57,265 nucleotides of DNA, taken from NCBI GenBank assembly GCA_944387555.1, contig CALXFH010000009.1:1-57265 (forward strand), written 5' to 3'. The stretch's first letter is position 1, and every line of letters starts with the position of its first letter. The position numbers were made by a program, and so were the translations under genes. The stretch is from an uncultured Clostridia bacterium (GTDB lineage Bacteria; Bacillota; Clostridia; TANB77; CAG-508). Shown here in pieces: positions 35,274-44,756 of the stretch. Below the pieces are notes generated by a model that saw only the letters and a program-made list of their open reading frames with translations, was not told where the DNA came from and ran no database searches.

Positions 35274-35296
35274 TTGGGGACGTTTCCTTTTGGGAC
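35274..35296 (+). repeat. Left terminal repeat of the REP-transposase module
   Basis: A 23-bp sequence beginning TTGGGGACGTTTCC, identical and inverted relative to 36293-36315. These ends share the GGGACGTTT(T/C)C core with the dispersed 41-bp repeats. Confidence 0.8.
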
Positions 35297-35386
35297 ATTT
35301 TTAAGTTAAACTGCTAAAAGCCTTTTCTTTTACAAGTAACTTATATTATAACGTCCATTATGAAAAGCGTCTCCTACCTCCTTTCG

Positions 35387-36161
35387 TTACTTTTTCATCG
35401 CTCTATCTACCATTTTTCTATTTATTCTCATTACTCTTGATATTTGAATATTTGATGCTCCTTCTATAATAGCTAATTTTTTTATTTTTTCGTCTCTTAT
35501 TTTCACATCACATTCATAGATTTCTTTTAAATTTGTTATATTTAATATCTTCTTTATTTTTTCATATAATTCTTCATCCGTTAACTTAGCTTTTATTTCA
35601 TATTCATAGTCTGCATTTATTTCATCTTCTAACACATTGTGAAAGCCCTTAAAATTATCTAGAGCTTCTTTATTTGTATTCCCGAAATAATGATAATAAC
35701 ATTTTTGTATTCACTATTTTTTCTCCATAAAGATACTCTTTAAAACTACTCCACTTATATTTATCAACTGTTGAAATTTTAGCTTTCACTGGATTTTGAT
35801 GGACATACCTACAGACCTGCATTAAATATTCTCTCGCTTCTACAACTTTACTTAAGAATCTATTTTGAAATAAATGACCAGTTTTTTCATATTTTTTAGA
35901 AAAATATGCTGAATATGCAACCTCCAAGCTTTGCATAATTTTGGATAACATATTGTTTTTATCATATATTACTAAATGTACATGATTTGTCATTAGGCAA
36001 TATGCATATAATTCATATCCATATTTTTCTTTTGTATTTTTTAATTCTTCGATAAACTTTTTGTAATCTTGTTCATCAAAAAAGATATCCTGTTTGTCAT
36101 TTCCACGTAATATAACGTGATACACCTTTGTACTACTTTCTTTTCTTGCCATACGGGGCAT
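35387..36161 (-). CDS. REP-associated tyrosine transposase (Y1/IS200-like), read through a +1 frameshift
   Basis: The start is the ATG at 36161, seven bases after AAAGGAG. Zero frame: 159 codons with YHVILRGN, the HUH motif NHVHL (His60, His62) and candidate nucleophile Tyr119 in RYVHQNP. Then TTT CGG GAA TAC AAA TAA. Skipping the C at 35684 continues GNTNKEALDNFKGFHN into a C-terminal segment with a DnaA-like helix-turn-helix (IQISRVMRINRKMVDRAMKK), total 257 aa. Unshifted, the product is a 163-aa Y1 domain alone. RAYTs cut and move REP hairpins as single strands. It is bounded by 23-bp inverted ends. Confidence 0.85.
35681..35687 (-). other. +1 frameshift site TTT-CGG-G in the transposase gene
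   Basis: It lies at the boundary between the Y1 nuclease and the helix-turn-helix tail. The zero frame stops four codons after CGG. Phe tRNA on UUU could re-pair with UUC. Confidence 0.7.
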
Positions 36162-36292
36162 AACCATTCTCCTTTCATTTTTTATTATAAAGTTATTCCC
36201 CATATTCCCTATATAAGCATAAAAAGTATAGCACAAATAAAAATATTTTGCTATACTTTTCATTAATTTTCTAAATTAAGTTCTAAAAATGC

Positions 36293-36315
36293 GTCCCAAA
36301 AGGAAACGTCCCCAA
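36293..36315 (-). repeat. Right terminal repeat of the REP-transposase module
   Basis: Exact inverted copy of the 23-bp left end; the similarity continues inward through an ATTTTTA(G/A) block. It lies 8 bases after the stop of the gene at 36323-36670. Confidence 0.8.
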
Positions 36316-36322
36316 CAGGACA

Positions 36323-36670
36323 TTAATCTTTTCTTCTAAATGAAATTTCTTGGAATAAAAAGTCATGTACTTTTTCCCATGTGATTTCTTGGTGTAAGAA
36401 GTCATTTATTTCATCTTCTACTTTTTGTTGATATGGTGTCAATTCTACTTTAATTTCTTTATTCCAATCAATATCTTGTAGCCAGAATGCTTTGAATTTG
36501 TTCCAGAATCCATGTTTTACTGGTAAATTTGGATTTCTTATTGTTCCAGCATTTTCAATATTTTCAACATCACTATTTGTATTTACTACATTTTCATTTT
36601 GTTCATTATTATTGAATTCTACTCCTCCAAATACTCCTGATACTTTATTTTCTTCACCTAAATCTGCCAT
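36323..36670 (-). CDS. Hypothetical protein, 115 aa
   Basis: Unrecognised. An Asn/Glu-rich disordered first half (about 1-45) is followed by a helical second half rich in Trp/Phe (HGFWNKFKAFWLQDIDWN) with a duplicated pattern DFLHQEITWEKV / DFLFQEISFRRK. ATG with AGGAGG-like upstream. It lies between mtaB and the transposase module and seems to end its own transcript. Confidence 0.5.
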   Translation of the reverse strand: MADLGEENKVSGVFGGVEFNNNEQNENVVNTNSDVENIENAGTIRNPNLPVKHGFWNKFKAFWLQDIDWNKEIKVELTPYQQKVEDEINDFLHQEITWEKVHDFLFQEISFRRKD

Positions 36671-36812
36671 TTTTCTTCCTCCTTTGTGGTTTTATACACT
36701 TTCTTTACATTATTTATACTATACTTTTTTTATTTTATCAAGATGTTTTTCGATATTTTCATATTAAATATTTATTACATAATTATTACAATATTGTTAC
36801 ATTCTTACATTC

Positions 36813-38144
36813 TTACATTTCTACCAATATATGGTCTTGTTTTGCTTCTATACATCTTGCTTTTATTATAGTATTTTCAATTTTTCTTTTATCCTCTAAA
36901 TTTCTACTTTCTTCTTCACTATTATTAACTTTACAATATGCTAATATGTAATTATTTGTATGTCCTCTATAAAAACCTTCTTTTTCTTCTTCCCACAATA
37001 CTTCTACTTCTTTTCCTACATAGTTTTGATTATATTCTTTTTCATTTTTATTAGATAATTCTATTAATTTTTGGCTTCTTTCTTCTTTTTTGTTTCCATC
37101 TATTTGTCCTTTCATTACTGCTGCTTTTGTTCCTTTTCTTTGTGAATATTTAAATACATGCATTTTATAAAATTTTATTTCTTTTAAGAATTCATATGTT
37201 TTATTAAATTCTTCTTCTGTTTCTTGCGGGAAGCCTACTATTATATCTGTTGTTAAGTTTACATCTTGATAGTTTTCTCTTAGTAAATTAACTATATGTC
37301 TAAATTCTTCCGTTGTATATCTCCTATTCATTCTTTTTAGTGTTTCATCACATCCACTTTGAAGTGATAAATGAAAATGATGGCAAATCTTTTCTAATTT
37401 TATTAATCTTCCTACAAATTCTTCTGTTATTAACAGTGGTTCTAATGAGCCTAATCTTATTCTTTCTATTCCATCTATTTTATTTATTTCTTCTAACAAA
37501 TCTATTAATCTATAATTTTCATCTTTGAAATCTTTTCCATATGATGCTATATGTATTCCTGTTATTACTACTTCTTTTATTCCTTCTTCTGCTATTTTCT
37601 TTATTTCTGAGATTATTGCTTCAGGTTTTCTGCTTCTTACTCTTCCTCGTGCATATGGTATTATACAATATGAGCAAAATCTATCACATCCATCTTGTAC
37701 TTTTATTACTGCTCTTGTTTTTTCTGTATAGACTACATCCCCAAATTCTACAAATTCTTTTTGGTACATTACATCTTCTATTTTTAGTTCTTTTTTATTA
37801 GTTCTTTCAAACTCTTCTACAAATTCTACTATATTCTTTTTTTCATTATTTCCAAGTATTAAGTCTACTTCTTCTATTTTTTCCAATTCACTTTTTGCAA
37901 CTTGTGCATAACATCCACAAGCTACTACTATTCCGTTTGGATTTAGTTCTTTTACTCTTCTTAGCATTTGTCTTGATTTTCTATCTGACATATTTGTTAC
38001 TGTACAAGTATTTATTACATATACATCTGCAAATTCTGTATGTTCTACTACTTCATATCCTTTTTCTAGAAACTCTTGTGCCATTGCATTTGTTTCATAT
38101 TGATTTACTTTACAACCTAATGTTATGAATGCTACTTTTTTCAT
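36813..38144 (-). CDS. mtaB: tRNA t6A37 methylthiotransferase MtaB
   Basis: 443 aa. A radical-SAM methylthiotransferase that turns t6A37 into ms2t6A37 in ANN-decoding tRNAs. The N-terminal MTTase domain has TLGCKVNQYETN and two of its cluster cysteines in VINTCTVT and ACGCYAQ; the radical-SAM core has CDRFCSYCIIPYARGR, and a C-terminal TRAM-like domain follows. TLGCKVNQ separates MtaB from MiaB. The second ATG (38144) has the better spacing (six bases) from AGGAG. Its substrate t6A is made by the TsaEB system encoded nearby. Confidence 0.92.
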   Translation of the reverse strand: MKKVAFITLGCKVNQYETNAMAQEFLEKGYEVVEHTEFADVYVINTCTVTNMSDRKSRQMLRRVKELNPNGIVVACGCYAQVAKSELEKIEEVDLILGNNEKKNIVEFVEEFERTNKKELKIEDVMYQKEFVEFGDVVYTEKTRAVIKVQDGCDRFCSYCIIPYARGRVRSRKPEAIISEIKKIAEEGIKEVVITGIHIASYGKDFKDENYRLIDLLEEINKIDGIERIRLGSLEPLLITEEFVGRLIKLEKICHHFHLSLQSGCDETLKRMNRRYTTEEFRHIVNLLRENYQDVNLTTDIIVGFPQETEEEFNKTYEFLKEIKFYKMHVFKYSQRKGTKAAVMKGQIDGNKKEERSQKLIELSNKNEKEYNQNYVGKEVEVLWEEEKEGFYRGHTNNYILAYCKVNNSEEESRNLEDKRKIENTIIKARCIEAKQDHILVEM

Positions 38145-38167
38145 CATCTTCTCCTTCTATAAACATT

Positions 38168-38196
38168 ATGTCGCATAGTAATTTCCTATGCGACAT
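38168..38196 (-). terminator. Hairpin after mreB
   Basis: ATGTCGCATAG (38168-38178) pairs with its complement at 38186-38196. It separates mreB from mtaB. Confidence 0.65.
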
Positions 38197-38209
38197 CTTT
38201 ATTTTGCTT

Positions 38210-39220
38210 TTATCTACGTGGTCTTCCATCTAAAGCATCTAAGTTATCTAATGCTTTTCCTGTTCCTAATGCTACACATGATACTGTATCTTGTGCTATC
38301 ATTACATTTATCCCTGTTTTTTCTTGTAATAATTTATCTAGTCCATCTAGAAGTGATCCTCCACCTGTCATATAAATTCCTTTATCGCTTATATCTGCTG
38401 CAAGTTCTGGTGGTGTTCTTTCTAATACCCCATGTACCGCTTCTACAATCATCATTGCTGGCTCTATTAATGCTTCTAGCATTTCACTTGATTTTATTGT
38501 TACTGTATTTGGAAGTCCTGTTCCTAGGTCTCTTCCTCTTATTTGCATTTCTGTATCTTGGATTTTTGGATAAACACATCCTATGTTTATTTTTAAATCT
38601 TCTGCTGTTCTTTCTCCGATTATGATATTATGTTTTTTCTTTATATATTTTACTATTGCTTCATCAAATTTATCTCCTGCAACCTTTATAGATGAACTTA
38701 CAACTGATCCTCCTAATGATATTACTGCAATATCTGTTGTTCCTCCACCTATATCTACAACCATATTTCCACATGCTTTTGATATATCAATTCCTGCACC
38801 TATTGCTGCTGCTATTGGCTCTTCTATTAAATATACTTTTCTTGCTCCTGCTTGTGATGCTGCATCTATTACTGCTTTTTTCTCTACTTCTGTTACTTGT
38901 GATGGAATACAAATCATTATTCTTGGCGCAAAGATAAATTTTCCACATACTTTATTTATGAAGTATTTAAGCATTTTTTCAGTTACTGTATAATCTGATA
39001 TTACTCCATCTCTTAACGGTCTTGTTGCTACTATATTTCCTGGAGTTCTTCCAAGCATTCTTCTTGCTTCTTGTCCCACAGCCAAAACTTCCCCTGTTGT
39101 ACTATCTACTGCTACAACAGAAGGTTCTCTTAATACTATTCCTTTACCTTTTACATAAGCAATTACTGTTGCTGTTCCTAAATCTATACCAATATCTTGT
39201 CCAAAGCCTAATTTAAACAT
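38210..39220 (-). CDS. mreB: Rod-shape actin homologue MreB/Mbl
   Basis: 336 aa. Phosphate-1 GIDLGTATV (about 11-19), phosphate-2 VVDIGGGTTDIAVISLGG and adenosine motif MTGGGSLLDGL are the actin-superfamily ATP motifs. It forms membrane-bound filaments guiding side-wall peptidoglycan synthesis. No mreC/mreD follow, so it may be a stand-alone Mbl/MreBH-type copy. AAGGA precedes the ATG. The divergent tsaE promoter lies in the 178-base intergenic region. Confidence 0.93.
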   Translation of the reverse strand: MFKLGFGQDIGIDLGTATVIAYVKGKGIVLREPSVVAVDSTTGEVLAVGQEARRMLGRTPGNIVATRPLRDGVISDYTVTEKMLKYFINKVCGKFIFAPRIMICIPSQVTEVEKKAVIDAASQAGARKVYLIEEPIAAAIGAGIDISKACGNMVVDIGGGTTDIAVISLGGSVVSSSIKVAGDKFDEAIVKYIKKKHNIIIGERTAEDLKINIGCVYPKIQDTEMQIRGRDLGTGLPNTVTIKSSEMLEALIEPAMMIVEAVHGVLERTPPELAADISDKGIYMTGGGSLLDGLDKLLQEKTGINVMIAQDTVSCVALGTGKALDNLDALDGRPRR

Positions 39221-39311
39221 GTTCTACCATCCTTACCATCTCTTTATTTCTATTTCGTTACAATTTCGTTACAATTATATTACATTTTTGCAGTTTTATC
39301 AACCCTTTTAA

Positions 39312-39340
39312 TTGATTTTTTTGTTTTTTTATATTATAAT
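39312..39340 (+). promoter_or_regulatory. Promoter of the tsaE-tsaB-rimI operon
   Basis: TTGATT, 17 bases of T-rich spacer, TATAAT (39335-39340), about 60 bases before the tsaE ATG. Confidence 0.65.
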
Positions 39341-39398
39341 ATTTATGTCTTTAAATCAAGCATTTATTGATAATTTTTATAATTTTTAGGAGATTTTT

Positions 39399-39837
39399 AT
39401 GTGTGATACTTTTGTCTACACTTCAAATAGTGAAAATGATACAAAAAAATTTGCAAAAGATTTTGCATCTAAATTAGATAAAAACGCTGTTGTCGTTTTA
39501 ACAGGTGAACTTCGGTTCTGGTAAGACTAAATTTGTTGAGGGCTTTTTATCTTACTTTGGACTAGAAAATGAAATCTCTAGCCCTACTTTTACTATTGTT
39601 AACGAATATAAAAATGATGATACCACAATTTATCACTTTGATGTCTACAGACTTTCTGATTCTTCAGAATTCTATGAAATTGGTGGAGACGAATATTTTG
39701 ATAAAGGTATTTGTTTAATCGAATGGGGTGAATTGATTGAAGATGCCCTACCTAAAAGTTATATTCACATTACAATAAGTAAAGATGAAAATGATGACAA
39801 TAAAAGGAGGATTTTAGTTGAAAATATTAAGTATTGA
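39399..39837 (+). CDS. tsaE: TsaE ATPase for tRNA t6A37, read through a +1 frameshift
   Basis: The ATG at 39399 follows AGGAG. Thirty-eight zero-frame codons end VVLTGEL, then CTT CGG TTC TGG TAA. Skipping the C at 39513 gives GELGSGKTKFVEG, so the Walker A P-loop is assembled only by the shift. Then SPTFTIVNEY, YHFDVYRL and LIEWGE follow, all TsaE signatures. Total 145 aa, normal length; unshifted, a 41-residue dead peptide. TsaE drives the TsaBDE cycle in making t6A37 of ANN-reading tRNAs. The end overlaps the tsaB start, so translation of the two is coupled only after the shift. Confidence 0.92.
39510..39516 (+). other. +1 frameshift site CTT-CGG-T in tsaE
   Basis: The site interrupts the Walker A motif. 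Zero-frame TAA follows three codons after CTT (CGG TTC TGG TAA). The shifted frame reads Leu-Gly-Ser-Gly-Lys-Thr. Confidence 0.8.
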
Positions 39838-40570
39838 TACTTCTAGTAATGTTTGTGGTGTTTCTATCCTAGAAGACACTAAATTAATTTGTAAATTAGA
39901 TGCTATAGCTATTAACTCTCATTCTGAAACTTTGATGCCTATGATTAGTGATGCTTTAGATAAAGCAAATTTATCTATAGATGATATTAATTTAATTGTT
40001 TGTGATATAGGTCCTGGTTCTTTTACAGGTATTAGAATTGGAGTTGCAACTGTTAAAGCTTTTAGAGACAGTAAAAATATAGATTTAGTTGGTATCACTT
40101 CTTTAGAATGTTTAGCAAAACAACTATGTGATGATATACCTAATAATTCTTTAATTTGTACTATGATTGATTGTAAAAATGATAATTGTTATTATGCTTT
40201 ATATCAAAAAAATGGTAATGAATTAGATGTTTTAATATCACCAGATAGCGATAGTGTTCAAACTACTTTATCTATTGTTGATACTTATTTAGAGGATAGT
40301 AATGAAACTGGTAATATCTATTTTATTGGTGACGCTACGTCAAATTATAAATCTGATATTGAGAAAATGTTACCTTATTGCTATTTTGCTAATTCCAAGC
40401 AAAATCTTTTAAATTCTTATTACTTAGGATTAAGTGGTTTAGATTTTTATAAATCAGGAATTGAAGCAACTACCCCTGACAGACAGTTAAATGACATTTT
40501 ACCTTTATATTTAAAAAAGCCTCAAGCACAAAGACAATTGGAAGAAAAAGAAAGGACGATTAAATTTTAA
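39818..40570 (+). CDS. tsaB: tRNA t6A37 synthesis subunit TsaB
   Basis: 250 aa from a TTG start, eight bases after AGGAGG, overlapping tsaE by 20 bases. Actin/HSP70-like pseudo-ATPase: ILSIDTSSNVCGVSIL, HSETLMPMISDAL, DIGPGSFTGIRIGVATVKAF, ITSLECLA. It is the partner of TsaD in t6A37 formation; TsaD is not in the window. Confidence 0.92.
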   Translation: MKILSIDTSSNVCGVSILEDTKLICKLDAIAINSHSETLMPMISDALDKANLSIDDINLIVCDIGPGSFTGIRIGVATVKAFRDSKNIDLVGITSLECLAKQLCDDIPNNSLICTMIDCKNDNCYYALYQKNGNELDVLISPDSDSVQTTLSIVDTYLEDSNETGNIYFIGDATSNYKSDIEKMLPYCYFANSKQNLLNSYYLGLSGLDFYKSGIEATTPDRQLNDILPLYLKKPQAQRQLEEKERTIKF

Positions 40571-40572
40571 TC

Positions 40573-41016
40573 ATGAATTTTTACATAGATTATATGGATT
40601 TATCTGATTTAGAACAAATTAAAGATATTCTAACAACTGATTTTGATGATTTTTGGAATTATTCTATTTTAAAAGATGAGCTTAATTCTAAAAATTCTAC
40701 TTACTTTGTTGTTAAAAATAAAGACAACGAAATTTTAGGTTTTGCTGGAATAAAAATCATTTTAGATGAAGCTGAAATCATGAATATTGTTACTAAAAAA
40801 AATTATAGGAAACAAGGTATTGGAAATTTGCTTTTAAATAGAATTATATTAGAAGCAAAAGATAAAAATATAAAAAAAGTAAATTTAGAAGTCAATGAGA
40901 ATAATATTATTGCAATTCATCTTTATGAAAAGTTTGGTTTTAATAAAGATGGTGAAAGGAAAAATTATTATCAAGACCAAAATGCAATTCTTATGTCAAA
41001 AATTTTAGAGAAGTAG
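40573..41016 (+). CDS. rimI: GNAT N-acetyltransferase RimI-like
   Basis: 147 aa GNAT fold: VVKNKDNEILGFAGI, the acetyl-CoA motif YRKQGIGNLLLNRII, NENNIIAIHLYEKFGFNKDGERKNYY. The location after tsaE-tsaB is the classic tsaE-tsaB-rimI order, supporting RimI, which acetylates the N-terminus of ribosomal protein S18. The ATG is two bases after the tsaB stop. Confidence 0.85.
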   Translation: MNFYIDYMDLSDLEQIKDILTTDFDDFWNYSILKDELNSKNSTYFVVKNKDNEILGFAGIKIILDEAEIMNIVTKKNYRKQGIGNLLLNRIILEAKDKNIKKVNLEVNENNIIAIHLYEKFGFNKDGERKNYYQDQNAILMSKILEK

Positions 41017-41040
41017 AAAAATCTACTTCTCTATTTTTAT
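41007..41040. terminator. Bidirectional terminator between rimI and the dCMP deaminase gene
   Basis: An 11-bp stem AGAGAAGTAGA with its complement and a 4-base loop, then TTTTTATTTT on the plus side. It overlaps the rimI stop, and the convergent gene ends at 41037. Confidence 0.85.
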
Positions 41041-41537
41041 TTTAAATCAATTTCTATATTTTTTTCTTCTTCTAATTTAATTTTATTATATCTTACACCA
41101 CATTTATCAAATAACTTTCTAGATGCTATATTGTTGTCTGAATCCCAGTATTTATCTGATAAATAAATTACTTCTTTTATTCCAGATTGAATGATAAGCT
41201 TTGCACATTCATTACAAGGAAATAAATCTACATATATTTTAGCATCTTCTAAATCTTTTTTGCTTCCTCTATAATTTAATATTGCATTTAATTCAGCATG
41301 ACACACATATGGATATTTTGTATCTAAGTTTTCTCCATCTCTATCCCATGGAAAATCATCATCACTAAATCCATTTGGTGCTCCATTATATCCTATTGAT
41401 AAAATTCTATTATCATTACTTACAATGCAAGCTCCAACCTGCGTTGAAGGGTCTTTGCTTCTCATTGCTGATAATTTTGCAATTGCCATAAAATATTCAT
41501 CCCAAGATAAATAATCTTTTCTTTTTTCTACTTTCAT
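41037..41537 (-). CDS. dCMP deaminase family protein
   Basis: 166 aa. Zinc-site motifs HAELNAI (about 80-86) and PCNECAK (about 107-113) with an extra N-terminal region [25 protein letters not shown], typical of dCMP/ComEB-type deaminases. It converts dCMP to dUMP for thymidylate synthesis. A C-terminal acidic tail is extra. It lies downstream of obg, with a 33-base gap. Confidence 0.88.
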   Translation of the reverse strand: MKVEKRKDYLSWDEYFMAIAKLSAMRSKDPSTQVGACIVSNDNRILSIGYNGAPNGFSDDDFPWDRDGENLDTKYPYVCHAELNAILNYRGSKKDLEDAKIYVDLFPCNECAKLIIQSGIKEVIYLSDKYWDSDNNIASRKLFDKCGVRYNKIKLEEEKNIEIDLK

Positions 41538-41570
41538 ATTTCTTTCCTCTTTTCAAAAAGTTTAGTAAAT

Positions 41571-43489
<1,919 letters not shown>

Positions 43490-43522
43490 TTTTTCCTCCT
43501 TTATTTTTATTTAATTAAAGAT

Positions 43523-43563
43523 GTGTCCCCAATTGCTCAAAAATGAGCAAAAGAAAACGTCCC
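43523..43563 (-). repeat. REP-like 41-bp repeat, copy 2
   Basis: Same length and layout as 2052-2092, with the inner hairpin now TTGCTCA/TGAGCAA, a compensatory change. Its last base supplies the G of the trpS TAG stop. Confidence 0.75.
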
Positions 43564-44576
43564 TAATTTTCGAAATAGTCTAATTTCATTGCTTTTCTTA
43601 CTTTTTTCATAGTTTCTTTTGCTACTTTTTGTGCTTTCTTTGTTCCTTCTAATAATATTTTATCTACTTCTTCTGGGTGTAGTTCATAATATGCTCTTTT
43701 TTCTCTTATTGGTTTTAATTCTTCTGCTATATTTTTAGCTAATTGTTTTTTACATTGTACACAACCACGTTTTCCTGCTCTACATTCTTTACATACTGTA
43801 TCTACTTCTTCAGGCTTACTAAATAATTTATGATAATAAGCTACCATACATATATCAGGATTTCCTAAATCGTCTTTTTTTATTCTATTTGGATCTGTTA
43901 CAGCACTCATTACTTTTTTTGTTATTTCTTCTTCGCTATCTGCTAAGTATATTGCATTTCCTAGTGATTTTCCCATTTTTTCGTTTCCGTCTAGTCCTTT
44001 TATTCTCTTTCCACTAGATAATACCGCTTGTGGTTCTACTAAAACCTCTCCATATATACTATTAAATTTCCTTACTATTTCTCTTGCTTGTTCTATTAAT
44101 GGTAATTGGTCTTCTCCTACTGGCACTAATTCTCCTTCAAATGCTGTTATATCTGCTGCTTGACTTACTGGATATCCTAAAAATCCATATGTTACACTTT
44201 CTCCAAATAAATCTCTTTTTTGTGCTATTTCTGTCTTTACTGTTGGATTTCTTTGTAGTCTTGCTATTGTTACTAAATTTGAATAATATACTGTAAGTTC
44301 TGCTGTTTCTGGTATCATTGACTGTATATATATTGTTGTTTTCTCAGGGTCTATTCCACATGATAAATAATCTATTGCTACTTCTCTTACATTTTTTCTT
44401 ACTTTTTCTGGATTATTAAAGTTATCTGTTAATGCCTGTACATCTGCAATTAGAATATATGGGTCATACAATCCACTTTCTTGCATTTCTACCCTCTTTT
44501 TTATTGAGCCAAAGTAATGTCCTATATGTAATCTTCCTGTTGGTCTATCTCCTGTTAATATTCTTTTTTTCTCCAT
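43563..44576 (-). CDS. trpS: Tryptophanyl-tRNA synthetase
   Basis: 337 aa, normal for bacterial TrpRS. Class I motifs GDRPTGRLHIGHYFGS (HIGH at about 17-20) and KMGKS (about 201-205). It has a cysteine group (VCKECRAGKRGCVQC, about 267-281) suggesting bound zinc or iron-sulfur, as in some anaerobes' TrpRS. It charges tRNA-Trp. No T-box leader is visible upstream. ATG after GAGG. Confidence 0.94.
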   Translation of the reverse strand: MEKKRILTGDRPTGRLHIGHYFGSIKKRVEMQESGLYDPYILIADVQALTDNFNNPEKVRKNVREVAIDYLSCGIDPEKTTIYIQSMIPETAELTVYYSNLVTIARLQRNPTVKTEIAQKRDLFGESVTYGFLGYPVSQAADITAFEGELVPVGEDQLPLIEQAREIVRKFNSIYGEVLVEPQAVLSSGKRIKGLDGNEKMGKSLGNAIYLADSEEEITKKVMSAVTDPNRIKKDDLGNPDICMVAYYHKLFSKPEEVDTVCKECRAGKRGCVQCKKQLAKNIAEELKPIREKRAYYELHPEEVDKILLEGTKKAQKVAKETMKKVRKAMKLDYFEN

Positions 44577-44718
44577 AACTTTTTCCTCTTTTCTTCTCTT
44601 TCTTTTTCTTTGGCTATTATACTATATTTTCCTTATTTTTACAACCTATATTTTAGCTAAAACTTTATTTTTACTTCTATTTAAAAAGAATTCACACAAA
44701 AAACTAAATACGAGAATA

Positions 44719-44749
44719 GAAAGAGGAAGAGCATCGCTCCTCCTCTTTC
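44719..44749 (-). terminator. Terminator of the amylase gene
   Basis: GAAAGAGGAAGAGC (44719-44732) pairs with 44736-44749 with one mismatch, 3-base loop. Confidence 0.75.
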
Positions 44750-44756
44750 ACAAAGC

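Noticed and set aside
35387..35635. A separate small gene downstream of the transposase
   Set aside because: It has no ribosome site at its first Met, and continuing the transposase in +1 gives a smooth known C-terminal domain, so it is the shifted half of the transposase.
17480..39516. CGG reassigned to another amino acid or used as a stop, rather than a frameshift
   Set aside because: Reassignment would not help, because zero-frame stops follow within two to four codons in all four genes. CGG as a stop would leave TsaE without a P-loop and MiaA without its C-terminus.
17480..39516. Four independent sequencing or assembly errors
   Set aside because: The same (C/U)U(U/C)-C-GG context in four unrelated genes, with no other frame breaks in conserved native genes, is unlikely by chance. 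It cannot be fully excluded without reads.
17480..39516. -2 rather than +1 shifting
   Set aside because: A -2 shift would insert an extra residue before Gly and spoil GELGSGKT and the QGLGYKE junction; skipping one base matches the families exactly.
44577..44756. T-box or Trp leader upstream of trpS
   Set aside because: I searched the leader for a specifier stem and T-box sequence and saw only a purine-rich ribosome site.
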